Source: Spongilla lacustris (taxonomy: Eukaryota > Porifera > Demospongiae > Spongillida > Spongillidae). Taken from it: a stretch of 64,000 bases of DNA. A program made the translations under genes and the position numbers. Positions 33,822-45,539 of the stretch are shown here, piece by piece. The stretch covers positions 220,564 to 284,563 of the forward strand of contig OX442420.1 in assembly GCA_949361645.1 (NCBI GenBank), written 5' to 3'. The stretch's first letter is position 1; every line of letters starts with the position of its first letter. Under the pieces are notes generated by a model. It saw nothing but the letters and a program-made list of their open reading frames with translations. It had not been told where the DNA came from and did not search any database.

Positions 33822-34770
33822 TAAGGTGCACCAAGCCATAACTTGCCAAAACTGCATAATACGTTTAGATTAATGTAGTATTGAAACTTAGGATTGACAC
33901 AATGACTTCAGACTTTCATATTATATCAGTCACACTGAGGACCACACGTGAGTGCTGTTAATGTATTAATCAACTAAATTAGTAAAATGATTAAGTGAAA
34001 GTTGTATTTTTCTTTCGAATCAATCAACTTTTCAAATCAATGCAGTAAAAATCAGCCAATATTTTATTTATGTGTATGGACTTAGTGACTGTGAAGTTAC
34101 AGAAGGGATCATTTTAAGGGAATTAGTAATTCATTAAAAATGCGTTTTCAGTAGGGTTGACAGAAAGTGATTCAAGTCCAGCAGTATATAATCCCAAGCA
34201 ATTTTTCCTTTTTTTTTTTCCCTAACGTAAACAGGTCATACTATAGATTTACAGAGGCCTTTGTTCATAAAGATCTCCTGTACCTGGATTTATCATATAA
34301 AAGTTTACACTTAAATTACAGATCTACCTAATTATAATGTTTATATGCACTTTTCATGTCACCCTCAATGTCAGAGCCTGCCTTGTGATCTTGTACATAG
34401 GTAAACGTGCATTTTTTGGTTTTCCTAAAGAAGTTTTGTATTGTCTCAGGATTTATTGAGTCCATTCGTTCTGGTATTATTTTTTGCACTTTTGGGAGTG
34501 TATAATTGTTGCCTCTGTTATTTCACACTTTGTGCTACAAAGACTGGAGGGCTGTTACAATATAATTTTCTATTAGATTATGCAATCAATTTATTTGATT
34601 GGACAACCATAACAACCATCCCCATATCATCAAAGTCAGCCAATGTGCATAGATATGATAGAGGGTCAAAAATAAGGTATTGACTCATATTTGGTTGCTA
34701 TGGTGATTAGCTTTAGTTTTTGTGATACTTGAAATAATGTTTCTGGCAAGTTATGCCTTGGTGCACCTTA
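33822..34770. mobile_element. DNA transposon remnant with 27-bp TIRs, about 0.95 kb
   Basis: The left end TAAGGTGCACCAAGCCATAA (continuing CTTGCCA) is matched by an inverted right end TGGCAAGTTATGCCTTGGTG (continuing CACCTTA), with one mismatch in 27. The ends include TA/TA, which would fit a TA target duplication (Tc1/mariner-like), but no transposase is visible. The interior is AT-rich. Confidence 0.82.
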
Positions 34771-35385
34771 CATAACCAAGCTTGTGCTACATTAAAATCG
34801 AAAGACCGAAATAAACCAGCAATTTGTATAATTAGCTGCCATGCATATATTCCTTCTTTCTCTTGCCCTCGAAAGTTGAATTTGAATGGATCGAGCTTTA
34901 TGTAACCAGAGGATCAGTATCAGTTCTCTGATGCAATTGACAAGTGAGCATATACATGTATAATATGACCTGTGGGCCTTGCATTGAAACCAAATATTCA
35001 GTGCATTATACGGGGCACATATAATGATTTTCGACATAAGAGAATCTTTTGTAGGTGCAACTATATAGAGGGCATCAGTGACCTCTCAGAAAATCACAAC
35101 CTGTATGATTATCCGTGCCCCTATATGGTAAACCAGTGCGAATTAGTGTAGTACGAATTAGTGTACATGTATAGCTATTACTTCAGCCATGAGCTACACT
35201 GATGCATATAAGTTGTACTCACAAACTATTATTATAACAATTATAATAAAGTTGTGCAAATGCGACAACAATCCTCTCCAAGTGGTCCATTTGAAAACTT
35301 TAACTGCTAGTTAATGGTGTATGTATGTATGTGCATGTGTATTTTCCCTACCATGAGCTTAGCTGAAGCTATTGAAGCCTTCTTG

Positions 35386-35900
35386 TCACCCTTACATGCA
35401 GGCCCAAGGCAGGATCAACCTCCGTCTAGTGAGGGCCAATGCCACTGCCATCCTCACCAGGTGTATTTTGCATTAAAAGTAGAACTATAGGGCTAGCTGA
35501 TGCCTAGATCTTGTGTACGTATGTGTATTGTTGGTGTATCTATGTACAGTATTAATAATCATTATAATAATAAAACCCAAAATTGAAATGTCAAGAGCTA
35601 GGGTGGGCCTGTAATAATAATAAAACCCAAATGTCAAGAGCTAGGGTGGGCCTGTAATAATAATAAAACCCAAATGTCAAGAGCTAGGGTGGGCCTGTAC
35701 ACCCATGGAAGTAGAAACTTATGGCAACTGGGGTGAGGTTGCTCAAGGAACATTCTCCAGGCTTGCATCCCACCTTGCCATCAGCCAGTCCAGGCCAAAG
35801 GCATTAGTGGTGGTGGACATATACGGCAGGTTTAACCTCCATTTGGTGAAGTCCATTGCTAGGGCACTCCTGGCAAGAGAACATCATCCATCCTGACTGT
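35386..35900 (+). pseudogene. Retroelement C-terminal fragments
   Basis: At 35400-35460 the translation reads RINLRLVRANATAILTR. At 35705-35893 it reads ETYGNWGEVAQGTFSRLASH and GRFNLHLVKSIARALLARE. Both are the C-terminal end of the RT element found intact-ish at 36.4-38.7 kb. Between them, 35580-35700 holds three copies of a roughly 42-bp unit (AATAATAAAACCCAAATGTC, then AAGAGCTAGGGTGGGCCTG). Confidence 0.75.
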
Positions 35901-36400
35901 ATAAATACTGGTGATGTATTATGATGCTAGTTCATCTGCGACTTCACATGCCTCTTGAATCATGTATTATGATAATAACAATATACAGAATACACAATGA
36001 ATGATACACTAAATAGGTAGATATCAAAACATAAAATACATACAATTAGATGATGTACATGTTCATGTATTCTTTCATATTAATAATAATCATAATAAAA
36101 CCATCACCTTGCAGAGGCAATATGCCTGTGCAATGATTGCCAGGCAGCCATTGTAAATTAGAACTTGAACATGAACGTTGATTTTAAAAATGTATTACGT
36201 ATTCTCTACCTGGTTTTGCCATTTTATAAACATAATAATAATAATAATAATAATAATATAACCCTACCTAAGTGCTATTCCACAAGTACATGCTCTCCAC
36301 TAATCTAATGAAAATGAAAGGAGTCAAATTGAATCAGTGGTCTCCATGGCCAGGGCTGGTCTGTTTGGGAAGGCTAGCCATCAGCTTCTCTCTTCTGGAC
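35901..36400. other. AT-rich spacer between retroelement fragments
   Basis: Contains an (ATA)n run at about 36234-36258 and no recognisable gene. Lies between the two RT-element copies. Confidence 0.6.
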
Positions 36401-36419
36401 TAGCTCCCAATACATGACA

Positions 36420-38690
36420 GCTGTTATTGTCCAAACACCCCAGTTGCCCACTCCAGTAGCTCACCATTGATACCACCTTCTCCCGCCACAATTGGCCCTG
36501 ATTTTAATTTTTTGGCCATTTTACATTCCTTCCCTAAGGACACTGCAGCAGGTCCTTCAGGCTTAAGGATCCAACACCTGCTAGATGCTGCCACTATCCC
36601 TTTGCCCACATCCATCTGCAGTGCACTTCAGGATAGTGTCAACCTCATGGCATCAGGTAACGTACCCTCCTCAAGTGTCCACCTACTTGGCTGGGGGCTC
36701 CCAGACTGCACTAAATAAGGTTAAGCCCAGCCGTCCACCAGACATTAGACCCATTGCAGTTGGGGAAATGTTAAGGAGGTTGACGGGGAAATGCCCATGT
36801 GTGGTCATCAAGGACAAGGCATCTGAACATTTCCATCCACTTCAGTTTGGAGTAGCATGTACTGCAGGATCAGAGAAGATCATCCATGGCCTGAGGAAGT
36901 GCAATGAAGACCACTGGGATGATGAGGATTTCATGGTGACATGAGGAATGCCTTCAATTTGGTATCAAGGCAAGCCATCCTGGATGAATGTGCTCCCTGA
37001 ACTCCTACCTGGGGCATCATGGTGCTATGGTACACACATTCAGCACTATGGCATCCATTAGGTCACAGAATCAGGGGTTCAGCAGGGGGACCCACTAGGC
37101 CCTTTACTTCTAGCACTCGTGCTCCAAAGAATCATCTCCATGCTTGATATTGATGTCAAATGCATTCAGATGCTCTTCCATGCATGGTTTCTAGATGATG
37201 GGGTGCTAGCTGGCATTAAATCTGTAGTACTTTGAGCGATGCGCTTGATTGAAGAATTGGGTCCTCCTCTTGGTATTTTTATCAACCTTGCTAAGTGTGA
37301 GCTTTTCAGTCGTAATTAATTGAGCAGCACCAGTTGTGATAAACAGCTCTCAGGTTCCACATTTTGAGATAGTCGGGGCCCCCATGGTGACTTCTTGTTT
37401 TGCTCGAAGTTCATCGCTTCTAGGCACAAGATTGCCTCAAAGCTGCTTTCTAAATTGGAAGAGGTTGCCAGCATCGATCCTCAGGTAGCTCTCATCCTCT
37501 TGCGTTTGTGTAATGGCTTCTGCAAGATGGTGCATGTGGCTCAAACAACACCCCCTCACCTGGCCTCTGGCTCCCTGGAGTCCTGTGACAGTGATGTCAG
37601 GTTGTGTTTCTCCAACTGTGTAGCCACTGACATTTCAGATGCAGCCTAAAAACAGGCTCAACTTGGCTTGAGCTATGGTGGCCTTGGTCTGCGCTCAATT
37701 TCACACCATCCTGTGTGGCATACATTGCATCATTGAGCTTTACTGGCCTGGGGAATGCTGACAACCCTCACCTGTGCACGGTAGATTGTAAGGTACAACG
37801 GTTTGGTTTCACCTCCAGATGACATCTCTGGGGAGTCTATTTTGGCTTCCCCAATCCCACAGAGAATTTTGTCTCAGAGGTTAGATGATCTTTCGTTTGG
37901 GCATATAATTGGAGCTGCAACTGACGCAGACAAAGCACGTCTTCTCTCCATATCTGCACCCTGTCCCCATGCAGCCTCTTGGCTCACAGTTGTGCCTTCT
38001 GTAGGTCTAGGGCTACATTTAGATCCCAATGAGCTTCAGATAGTAGTGAAGTGGTGGTTGGGTTTGGACACATCCAGAGGCTCTTCATGTGCTCTTTGCT
38101 CTGATGTGGCACTGGACCCTCTGGGCCATCACGCAGCTACCTGCCGGTGTGGTGGTGATGTTGTGATACGCCACAATAGAGGTTGTCTTCCAGGGCTTCT
38201 GCCACCAAGCTCAACTGGCAGCAAGGTTAGAAGCTGGAAGTGGCCTCACCCCAGGACTGGATCACACTCACCCAGCTGATGTGCTAGTGAGGGCCGGAGT
38301 GGGCACAAGGCAAGCCGGCTGGCTGCCTTTGACATCACAGTCATGTCTTCTCTTACCCCTGCTATTTTGGCTGAGGCAAATATGAGGGTGGGTGCTGCTG
38401 CTGAAGCCGCAGGAAGGAGAAAGCACACAGCCAATGATCCAAAATGTGCTGAACTAGGCTGGGTGTGTGTGCCTCTAGTGGTAGAAACTGACTGCAATTG
38501 GGGTGAGGAGGCAAGAAGAACCTTCGCTCTACTGGCCACACGCTTAGCTTTCGGCTCTTCTTTTCACAAAGCCAGGGTGATCGTGACATGTTTGGGAAGC
38601 TAAATATTACCCTGGTTAGAGCCATAGCAAGGGCCATACTGGCTAGGAATGTGGTCCCTACTGACTTTAATTTAATCTTAGTTTAGTGGT
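36420..38690 (+). pseudogene. Decayed reverse-transcriptase retroelement
   Basis: Broken frames in order: FPKDTAAGPSGLRIQHLLDA (RT N-terminal motif), RPPDIRPIAVGEMLRRLTGK, QQGDPLGP at about 37083-37105, and WFLDDGVLAG at about 37187-37212, which is the catalytic Asp-Asp box. Then come the downstream domain with CALCSDVALDPLGHHAATC and a terminal segment AEAAGRRKHTANDPKCAELGW. Stops and frameshifts interrupt it repeatedly, for example at about 36716, 36943 and 37647. No flanking LTRs were seen, so a non-LTR type is likely. It sits at the centre of the CABIT cluster, between the minus- and plus-strand members. Confidence 0.88.
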
Positions 38691-38699
38691 GTCATACAT

Positions 38700-39280
38700 G
38701 TATTATAATATTATTATTTTTCAATACTAGCTCCAGCAGGGCTAAGGCTGAGGTCCTAGCTGCCTTATATGGCATGGCCAGATGTTTTGTCCCTGATGAT
38801 TAGCAATAATAGGGTGCATTTATTCATCTTACTGTTTTTTGATGTATACTCTCAGATGTGTATATATAATACAAATACAAAAGTCAACTTAATAATAATA
38901 ACAATAAAAGCCAATGTGGAAGTCCATTCTGTAAATTTGTTCACATAGCTAGATGCACCCCTCCCTCCCTTGCTTCTGAGGGCTTGCATTCCTTTGACAT
39001 GGATGTTCGCCAGTGTTTTTCTGACTGTTTGTCCATTGATCCCCACCCAATGCACAATCCATAGGAGTATAAAATGCGCTGGACTTTCTTATAAAGAGGA
39101 GATACCCTGGGAAACCTTGTGGTCATAGTTTTAAGATTTTTTGTCACCATCTGGATGGGAATAAAAATTGCCAAACATATGGCGACTTTTGTGCATCATT
39201 TGTGCCAGCATACCATGTTTACAATCATTCTCTGAATAACAACAAGATATAAAAATTTAATATAAAATGAAATTTGGGGA
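38700..39280. other. Intergenic, no supported gene
   Basis: AT-rich, no recognised coding region or repeat array. Confidence 0.5.
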
Positions 39281-39287
39281 TGTAGGA

Positions 39288-39500
39288 TTTCTAAGAATCA
39301 ACTGTGTAAAAAGTAAGCCGGCAAACAAGGGATGCCATTATGACAGATACCATTATGACTTTATAATTATTACATACCAAATTCATGAAACAAAATGGGC
39401 TACAAACTAAATGTAGTATGTAATAATTATGAATTCATAATGGCATAATTTCCGTAATCCCTTGTTTGCTTACTTTTTACACAATTGATACTTAGAAATA
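39288..39500. mobile_element. Foldback element, about 210 bp
   Basis: The left arm (TTTCTAAGAATCAACTGTGT, then AAAAAGTAAGC and GCAAACAAGGGAT) pairs with the right arm (ATCCCTTGTTTGCTTACTTT, then TTACACAATTGATACTTAGAAA). An inner pair TAATTATTACATAC/GTATGTAATAATTA extends the stem. MITE-like. Confidence 0.82.
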
Positions 39501-39509
39501 CATTAATTT

Positions 39510-41140
39510 TTATACCTTGTTTCACTCTTTTTTTAATTTTTTTTTATGTATGCTGCTGTGTGGGAGCGCAACAATTTATATATGTATGCTAACGACCGAG
39601 CTTGCGTGTAACTGACCACAAGGTTATTAGCTACATGTAGAATCTGTTCTACCATAGACCCCACTACATGTATTTAGCTGCTGTAATTGACTAATAGTTA
39701 TTACTAACTTAAATTTGTGTCTCCTAGACCACCCAAATGGTTTTATTCAAATTAAAGTTTCATATCTTGTTTCACTCATTTTGATCTAACCTGAGCGTGT
39801 CTGGGAGCCGCGTGATGTATGTAGTAACGTAGAGATGGGGCCTGGTGGGCACCTCGGGGTGCGTGCCTGTGTACTCTCTGAAGAGCGCTTGTATGGTTTG
39901 TAGCCGCAATGACAACTGCTTATACATGTACATGTGGGCTTCCCTAAGCCCGATAAAATGTTGTAGGCATTACTAATCAAATTAAATTAGAAGTTTGTAG
40001 CTAAAGATTGAAATTTGTGTCAAGCATAACGCCCCTCAGTTACGAAAATCATAAAACAAATCCAACTCGGCAGTAAGTTCCAAACTTCTTGGTTCTATAG
40101 TCGCATAACTGTTAACATTTCGTGACAGAGATACAAGGCTCTTGTACGAGCGAGAATCTTACCTTATCAGATCCAGAAGGAGAACCAGTTTGTAAGGTAC
40201 GTGTGTGGGGACAAGTGAGCGTTATCTCCGTTGTCTGAGCTTTCTAAGCGTCGGCAGTTTGAGTACATTGTAGGTATTCGACGGCTCTATCCAAATACGC
40301 TCGCTAAAGTCAAACTGATTCTACGGTACATTGGCTATAGTGGGATCGGGCCTACTATAACGTAAGTCCTGATTATAAATAAATAAAAACTATTCGCAGA
40401 AATTGAGGCGGATTCTAGCCGGTTCCTCACGTGCATTCCAATAATAATAAAAGCACATTTATATATTACGTCGTTTTTCCTATCCGCCTCTCAGTGTACA
40501 TTTTTTAGACGAGCTATATAGACGTTGTGGATCCTTTGCACTAGCAGAAAGGCACGGTATGAGTTACTTTGTGAGTGCATGTGTATGTATGCCTTGTGTG
40601 TGCACGGAGCGGCACGTACTTGGCAACTGAATGGACCACAATAGATCATTGTGCGCGTATAGCTAGCGAGGTATTACGCAAATACCTGAAACAGACTATA
40701 TGCATGTACTGACACTGCATGCATGTGCATACACATTCACTTTGCACCGCTGTGTACACCAAATGTATGACCTATAAACTTAGCCACGCCTGCTGCGCTA
40801 GCACACTGCATGAGTCAAACGAAGTCGATGCATGCATGGGTTCGCATATACACGGGTAGTTACGCGGGTATATAATTTCCGCATATCCGCATTACTTGCA
40901 TGATAAAATTAAAAATCATGCATTGTCTGAACCGCCTTTGCTCATTGTCCAACATATATAGACTTAACTTATCCAGCGTATATGCATGAGAACCAACGCC
41001 ATACCCTGATTCGTGCGTGTGCTGTATATATCAGTATAATAAATAATAATTATATATAATTATCCGTGCATGCATGCATGGTATTTCAGTATAACTTTGC
41101 TGCCAGAGCTAGTGGATATGTGTATATATGTACGCGCACG
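39510..41140. other. Intergenic, no supported gene
   Basis: Moderately AT-rich with many GCATGC-type palindromes. No homology or convincing exon was seen. Confidence 0.45.
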
Positions 41141-41149
41141 CAGTGTACG

Positions 41150-41152
41150 TGC

Positions 41153-41189
<37 letters not shown>

Positions 41190-41385
41190 ATGTGTGTGTG
41201 TTCGTATGTGTGCATGTGCATGCATGCATGTGAGTTGTGTGCATTGTATGTGTGTGCATGCGTGTTGTATGCATGTGTGCATGTTGTGTGTGTGTTTGTA
41301 TGTGTGTGCATGTGTGTTGTGTGCATGTGTGTTGTGTGTGTGTGTGTGTGTGTTTGTATGTGTGTGCATGTGTGTTGTGTGAAAA
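41150..41385. repeat. (TG)n-rich microsatellite
   Basis: TG dinucleotides interspersed with GCATGTG and TTGTGTGCATG. The long open frames here are artefacts. Confidence 0.95.
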
Positions 41386-42095
41386 AGAAGCATAATGCGT
41401 AAATATGTTTACGCATATATAATATCCCCTCCGCGTGCGGTATGCAATATTTACTATCATCAAGTTATTCCTGTGAAAATATATGTGGTATATTTACATC
41501 CGGCAAACACTTGCGTGCGTCGCCTTCCGCTTAACGGCTGCCTTGCGTATATAAATCTTTAATAGTATAGCTAAGCTAGCTAGCTGCTTGACGCAGGGGA
41601 ATTTAATTTGCGGACACATCATACACTGAATAACTGATCAGTGAAATTGAAATTGAATTTCTTTATGCGCTGTGAAAGAGCTCTGCATGCATGCAAGTTG
41701 ATTAACGCACTGAAATAACTATTTTAAACTGTTAATGAACTATTATACTATAATCATTTTGCATGCGTGCATGTATGGGGTAGTCTGCATGCATGGGTAC
41801 CAGATCGCGTACAGATCTATGTATATCGCCGTGCGCGCATGAAATTAGATAGTCCGGTATACCTATAGACTAACTGTATAGATTTTGAGCTTGCTTAGTT
41901 CACATGGTTTGCACCTCTGTACGACATCGTGGCAAGCTATAGTGATTGCAAGTGCATGAATGCATGCATCACAGGAAGAAAAAATAATTGACTGCATGCA
42001 TGGATGATTGTACAAGCAAATTTGTTTCCCTGTGTGCACTAAACTGATAAATGTCTTTAATATCGTGATGAATATCATGCACTTAATTCAATCAT

Positions 42096-43371
42096 GCCGG
42101 TGTAACAGGAATATATGTCCCCCCAGGAATACGCAGGAATACGCGTCCCTCCGGACAATTATTCCTATAGGAATGCGAGTCCCCCCAACGATTTAAAAAA
42201 AATACCTGCAACTTAGCGTGTGGATTTAATAATAGCATAACTAGGGGCGGGTGCAAGATTTAGTTGTGAAAAGTTATATGAGCATGCAGAGGGTGCCTAT
42301 ATATTAGTCTATATATAGGAGCCTTCCGTCCGCGATCGTAGGTGTATACATGTATATCGAGAACGCATGGATGCACGGAATGGAAACAAGTAACTGAGCT
42401 AGTATGTGATGAAAAGATTTGTATAAATATTTCGTTCGTGATCAGTGATGTATACATGTATACGTATATGTTATAATTATGTATTTTGTATGCTACAAAT
42501 GCATGTGTGGTTGCATGATGTGTGAAAGCAAAGTGATATAATTAGTGGTGCTGTGCTAAATATATGACAATCTAAAATATAATAACTACATGCATGTACT
42601 ACATTTATTGTATTCCAGCACACTCATTTTTTGGCATGCATGGTGTTACATACTTGAGGTTATGTAAACATGCAGTTGAAGACAATACATCCCATGGAGT
42701 CTTTTGAATAGATCCCGTCATGAATAGTCTTCTTACCTGTCACTTAATTCCTGCCACTAGTTAAAGAAGAGGGCTGTATATAGGTCAAAGGATGCTTATC
42801 AGTACAAACAATAGATGGATGCATTTCACTCCGAATAACTAACATCTGTTTTTGCTGTGCTGCGTTATTTATGTGCTTATAGAGTAGATTGCATGAAGTT
42901 GACAATTGCATATTCCTTGTTACATGTACAATTCAGGATGGCACTGCATGCATCATCAGAAATTGCTTCAGTTCTGTCAAGTTTGAGTACAATGCTTTCA
43001 TGTCTAGTTACCTGTGTAATTCAAGTTAAGATTGAATGCCATTACATGCACAAAAGCTGAAAATGATAGATGCATGCATGAACGTGCATGTTGGTTACAT
43101 GGGACCATGCAGATCTACATTCGCTGCATGGCGCGCGGCATGAGGTATTATCATTACAAAGGTAAAGGGAATAAATATTACATGTATATATATATACGGT
43201 ATATATTATAATTATAATATATATATATATATGTTCTTGGAGGGTCCCACCCCGTGCGGGCATGTTTAAGTGTGTCATGGGTGGGGTTGTGGAATGTTAC
43301 CTTGTTGGGGGGACACATGCACACTCCTGGAGACGGACACCTGTTCCTATATACAATATAGAAGGCAGTGT

Positions 43372-43410
<39 letters not shown>

Positions 43411-43502
43411 TCTTTCTGTGTCTGGCGGACAAAGTTTCCTATAAGGAATAATTGCCCGGCCGGACAATTATTAGGGGGGACACACATTCCTATTACACCG
43501 GC
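42096..43502. mobile_element. TIR-bounded element, about 1.4 kb, upstream of CABIT gene 4
   Basis: The left end GCCGGTGTAACAGGAATATA (continuing TGTCCCCCC) is matched by the inverted right end GGGGGGACACACATTCCTAT (continuing TACACCGGC), about 25 of 29 positions. Subterminal GGACAATTATT blocks are also inverted. A 34-base poly-G tract lies inside at 43374-43407. No transposase frame or clear target duplication was found, so it may be two nested or adjacent elements. Confidence 0.65.
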
Positions 43503-43722
43503 CTGGGGTGCATAAAATATAAGTACATGCACACGCCGCCGTGACTTCATGCAAGAATTATCAGTATGCATCACGATTCAAGTTTGTCATCTGTCATGCC
43601 TGCATGAGCGTGCATTGTATTATATCACTTCAAATTCCTCAGTACTACACTACAGGAAATTGGGCCAGTCACAAACACAGTGGAAGATACTCACAGCGTG
43701 CATATAGCTTCCGCGTATATGC

Positions 43723-45099
43723 ATGGCTGACGGGCGGTCAAAGCAGACACTCAAAACCCGATCTTCGTGGCCGGTGCTTCTAAAGCATCGTTTTAGCGGC
43801 AAGCATCGAAGCGAAGGTGACGAAACAGATACGTTAGTACCCGCCCTGCCTCCGCGCCCTGCCTCCATTGATGAAACAATTTCCTCTGTAAAAGAAGACG
43901 AAAAGAAGCAATCGCTGTCTGAACTTGCTGAGTGCTACTCCGATAAACTCCCGGTCTCTATCAAGGTAGTGTCAGGTTTACGAAGAAAAACGTCAGAGAA
44001 CGAATTCCTGACGGTCGAACGCATATCATGCCCTGAATTGGTCACGTGCTGCTATAATGGGCAGCGGTTCTCCGTCCCGCTGTCTGTAAACTTGAAGTTT
44101 GCAATACTCTGGGAACAAGAGCAGGCGGCGGACGATTTTGAGGTTCTTGCTGGGAAAGAATTCACCGCTGGCACCCTCCTGCAATGCAATAGCAACGCAC
44201 CAAAAATCGTCTCTGTAAAACAAGACTGGGAGAGTGATGAGGTATGTGTACAGGCGGGCGAGGTACTTGTGGTGGAGACACGCACGGCCGACACAACTCG
44301 GAAAATCAAGGTCTTTAGCCTTACCACCAGATCGGGGAAGACCTTGCCTCTTGATTGTCCTGTTATTTTCACAAATCGAGCTCAGGATATCTCTCTCCAC
44401 CTTCCGGACATTGTGGCCTACGTAGCAAATCTGTTTCCGTGCAGAGCATGTATTCTCCGATACGATTTCGGTCCTAAGTGCTACCCGGCAAACATCGTCA
44501 CTCTTGAAGGGGTTGGAAGGGTGCGTGTTTTGACTTGTAGGTCTTCTGTGGGCGAGCAGCCGGTGGCTTTTAACGTGCCAGTCGACCTACCGGGGGTCGA
44601 GGTGACCCTTTTTGATGATAAAACAACTCTCCACTACAGCGGTAACGGCGAGGGTCGCGAGGCACGTGCCGCGTCGATAGAGTCCACAGGATCTGAATCC
44701 CATATTACGTCTGCAAGATGTACATCACCTGTGTATGAGACGCTGCTGTTACGTGACGAAGTGGCTCGACATCCCGCTAACACCCACGTGTCCGCAATTG
44801 GGAGCGACAACGTGGTAGCGACGGCAGGTGCTAGTGATGCAGCTGAACACACAGCAGTAGCGAGACCTCCATCGCCTGTATACGAGAAACTGTGCGTCAC
44901 ACCACTTCAAAATCCTGTTAACCAGTCCGTACCTGACGAAGGCTACGTAACAATGACAGGTGCAGCTAACGTGCCTGCTGTTCGACCAGAACGGGTTTCC
45001 ACAACTAGTGAGTACGAAGAGATGAAAGCGCTCGTTGAAAATTGCGAGGGAAATAGCAGCACTAAGAAGCTCTCCGTAGTATACGTAAACACCACATAA
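43723..45099 (+). CDS. CABIT-domain adaptor-like protein 4, tyrosine-rich tail
   Basis: Single-exon gene of 458 residues, TAA stop. The N-terminus is basic and includes LPPRP, a possible SH3 ligand. CABIT spans about residues 65-297: LSELAECYSDKLPVSIKVVS opens it, LPLDC gives Cys212, and FPCRACIL gives Cys240 and Cys243, the same 28-residue spacing as in genes 1 and 5. The tail holds five ordered tyrosine motifs: SPVYETL (Tyr338), SPVYEKL (Tyr387), EGYVTM (Tyr408), SEYEEM (Tyr431) and VVYVNTT at the very end (Tyr454). In known signalling proteins YxxM recruits PI3K p85 SH2, YxN recruits GRB2 SH2, and YxxL/I can recruit SHP2- or SHIP-type SH2 domains. Function as a docking adaptor is inferred. 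The start is the first in-frame ATG; the frame opens only about 200 bp after a TIR element. Confidence 0.92.
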   Translation: MADGRSKQTLKTRSSWPVLLKHRFSGKHRSEGDETDTLVPALPPRPASIDETISSVKEDEKKQSLSELAECYSDKLPVSIKVVSGLRRKTSENEFLTVERISCPELVTCCYNGQRFSVPLSVNLKFAILWEQEQAADDFEVLAGKEFTAGTLLQCNSNAPKIVSVKQDWESDEVCVQAGEVLVVETRTADTTRKIKVFSLTTRSGKTLPLDCPVIFTNRAQDISLHLPDIVAYVANLFPCRACILRYDFGPKCYPANIVTLEGVGRVRVLTCRSSVGEQPVAFNVPVDLPGVEVTLFDDKTTLHYSGNGEGREARAASIESTGSESHITSARCTSPVYETLLLRDEVARHPANTHVSAIGSDNVVATAGASDAAEHTAVARPPSPVYEKLCVTPLQNPVNQSVPDEGYVTMTGAANVPAVRPERVSTTSEYEEMKALVENCEGNSSTKKLSVVYVNTT

Positions 45100-45225
45100 T
45101 GCACATCGAAACTCTGAATACAGGCAGCGATGGTGAACTGAAGCACAACATCAATGGTCGGCGATGATAATAGGCCATTAGTACTGACTTGGCCCCATAT
45201 TGTGCTCAGTGTTTTTCCCCTCTTT

Positions 45226-45247
45226 GTGTGTGTGTTGTGTGTGTGTG

Positions 45248-45332
<85 letters not shown>

Positions 45333-45345
45333 TGTGTGTGTGCGC
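45226..45345. repeat. (TG)n microsatellite
   Basis: Roughly 55 TG dinucleotides in the 3' flank of CABIT gene 4. A poly-G tract follows at about 45498-45523. Confidence 0.96.
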
Positions 45346-45539
45346 GCGTGCGTATGAGTGCATGTACATGCACTACATTAGATGTTTTCAATTTAACTAT
45401 ATACACATACATCAATCAGGCTTGTGGTTATTGCCGTGAGGGATACATTTTTTCATGCATGAATGCATGCCGGCCGGGTGCGGCAGTAGTAGGGGGGGGA
45501 TGGGGGGGGGGGGGGGGGGGGGGGCGGCGCCCCCAACTG

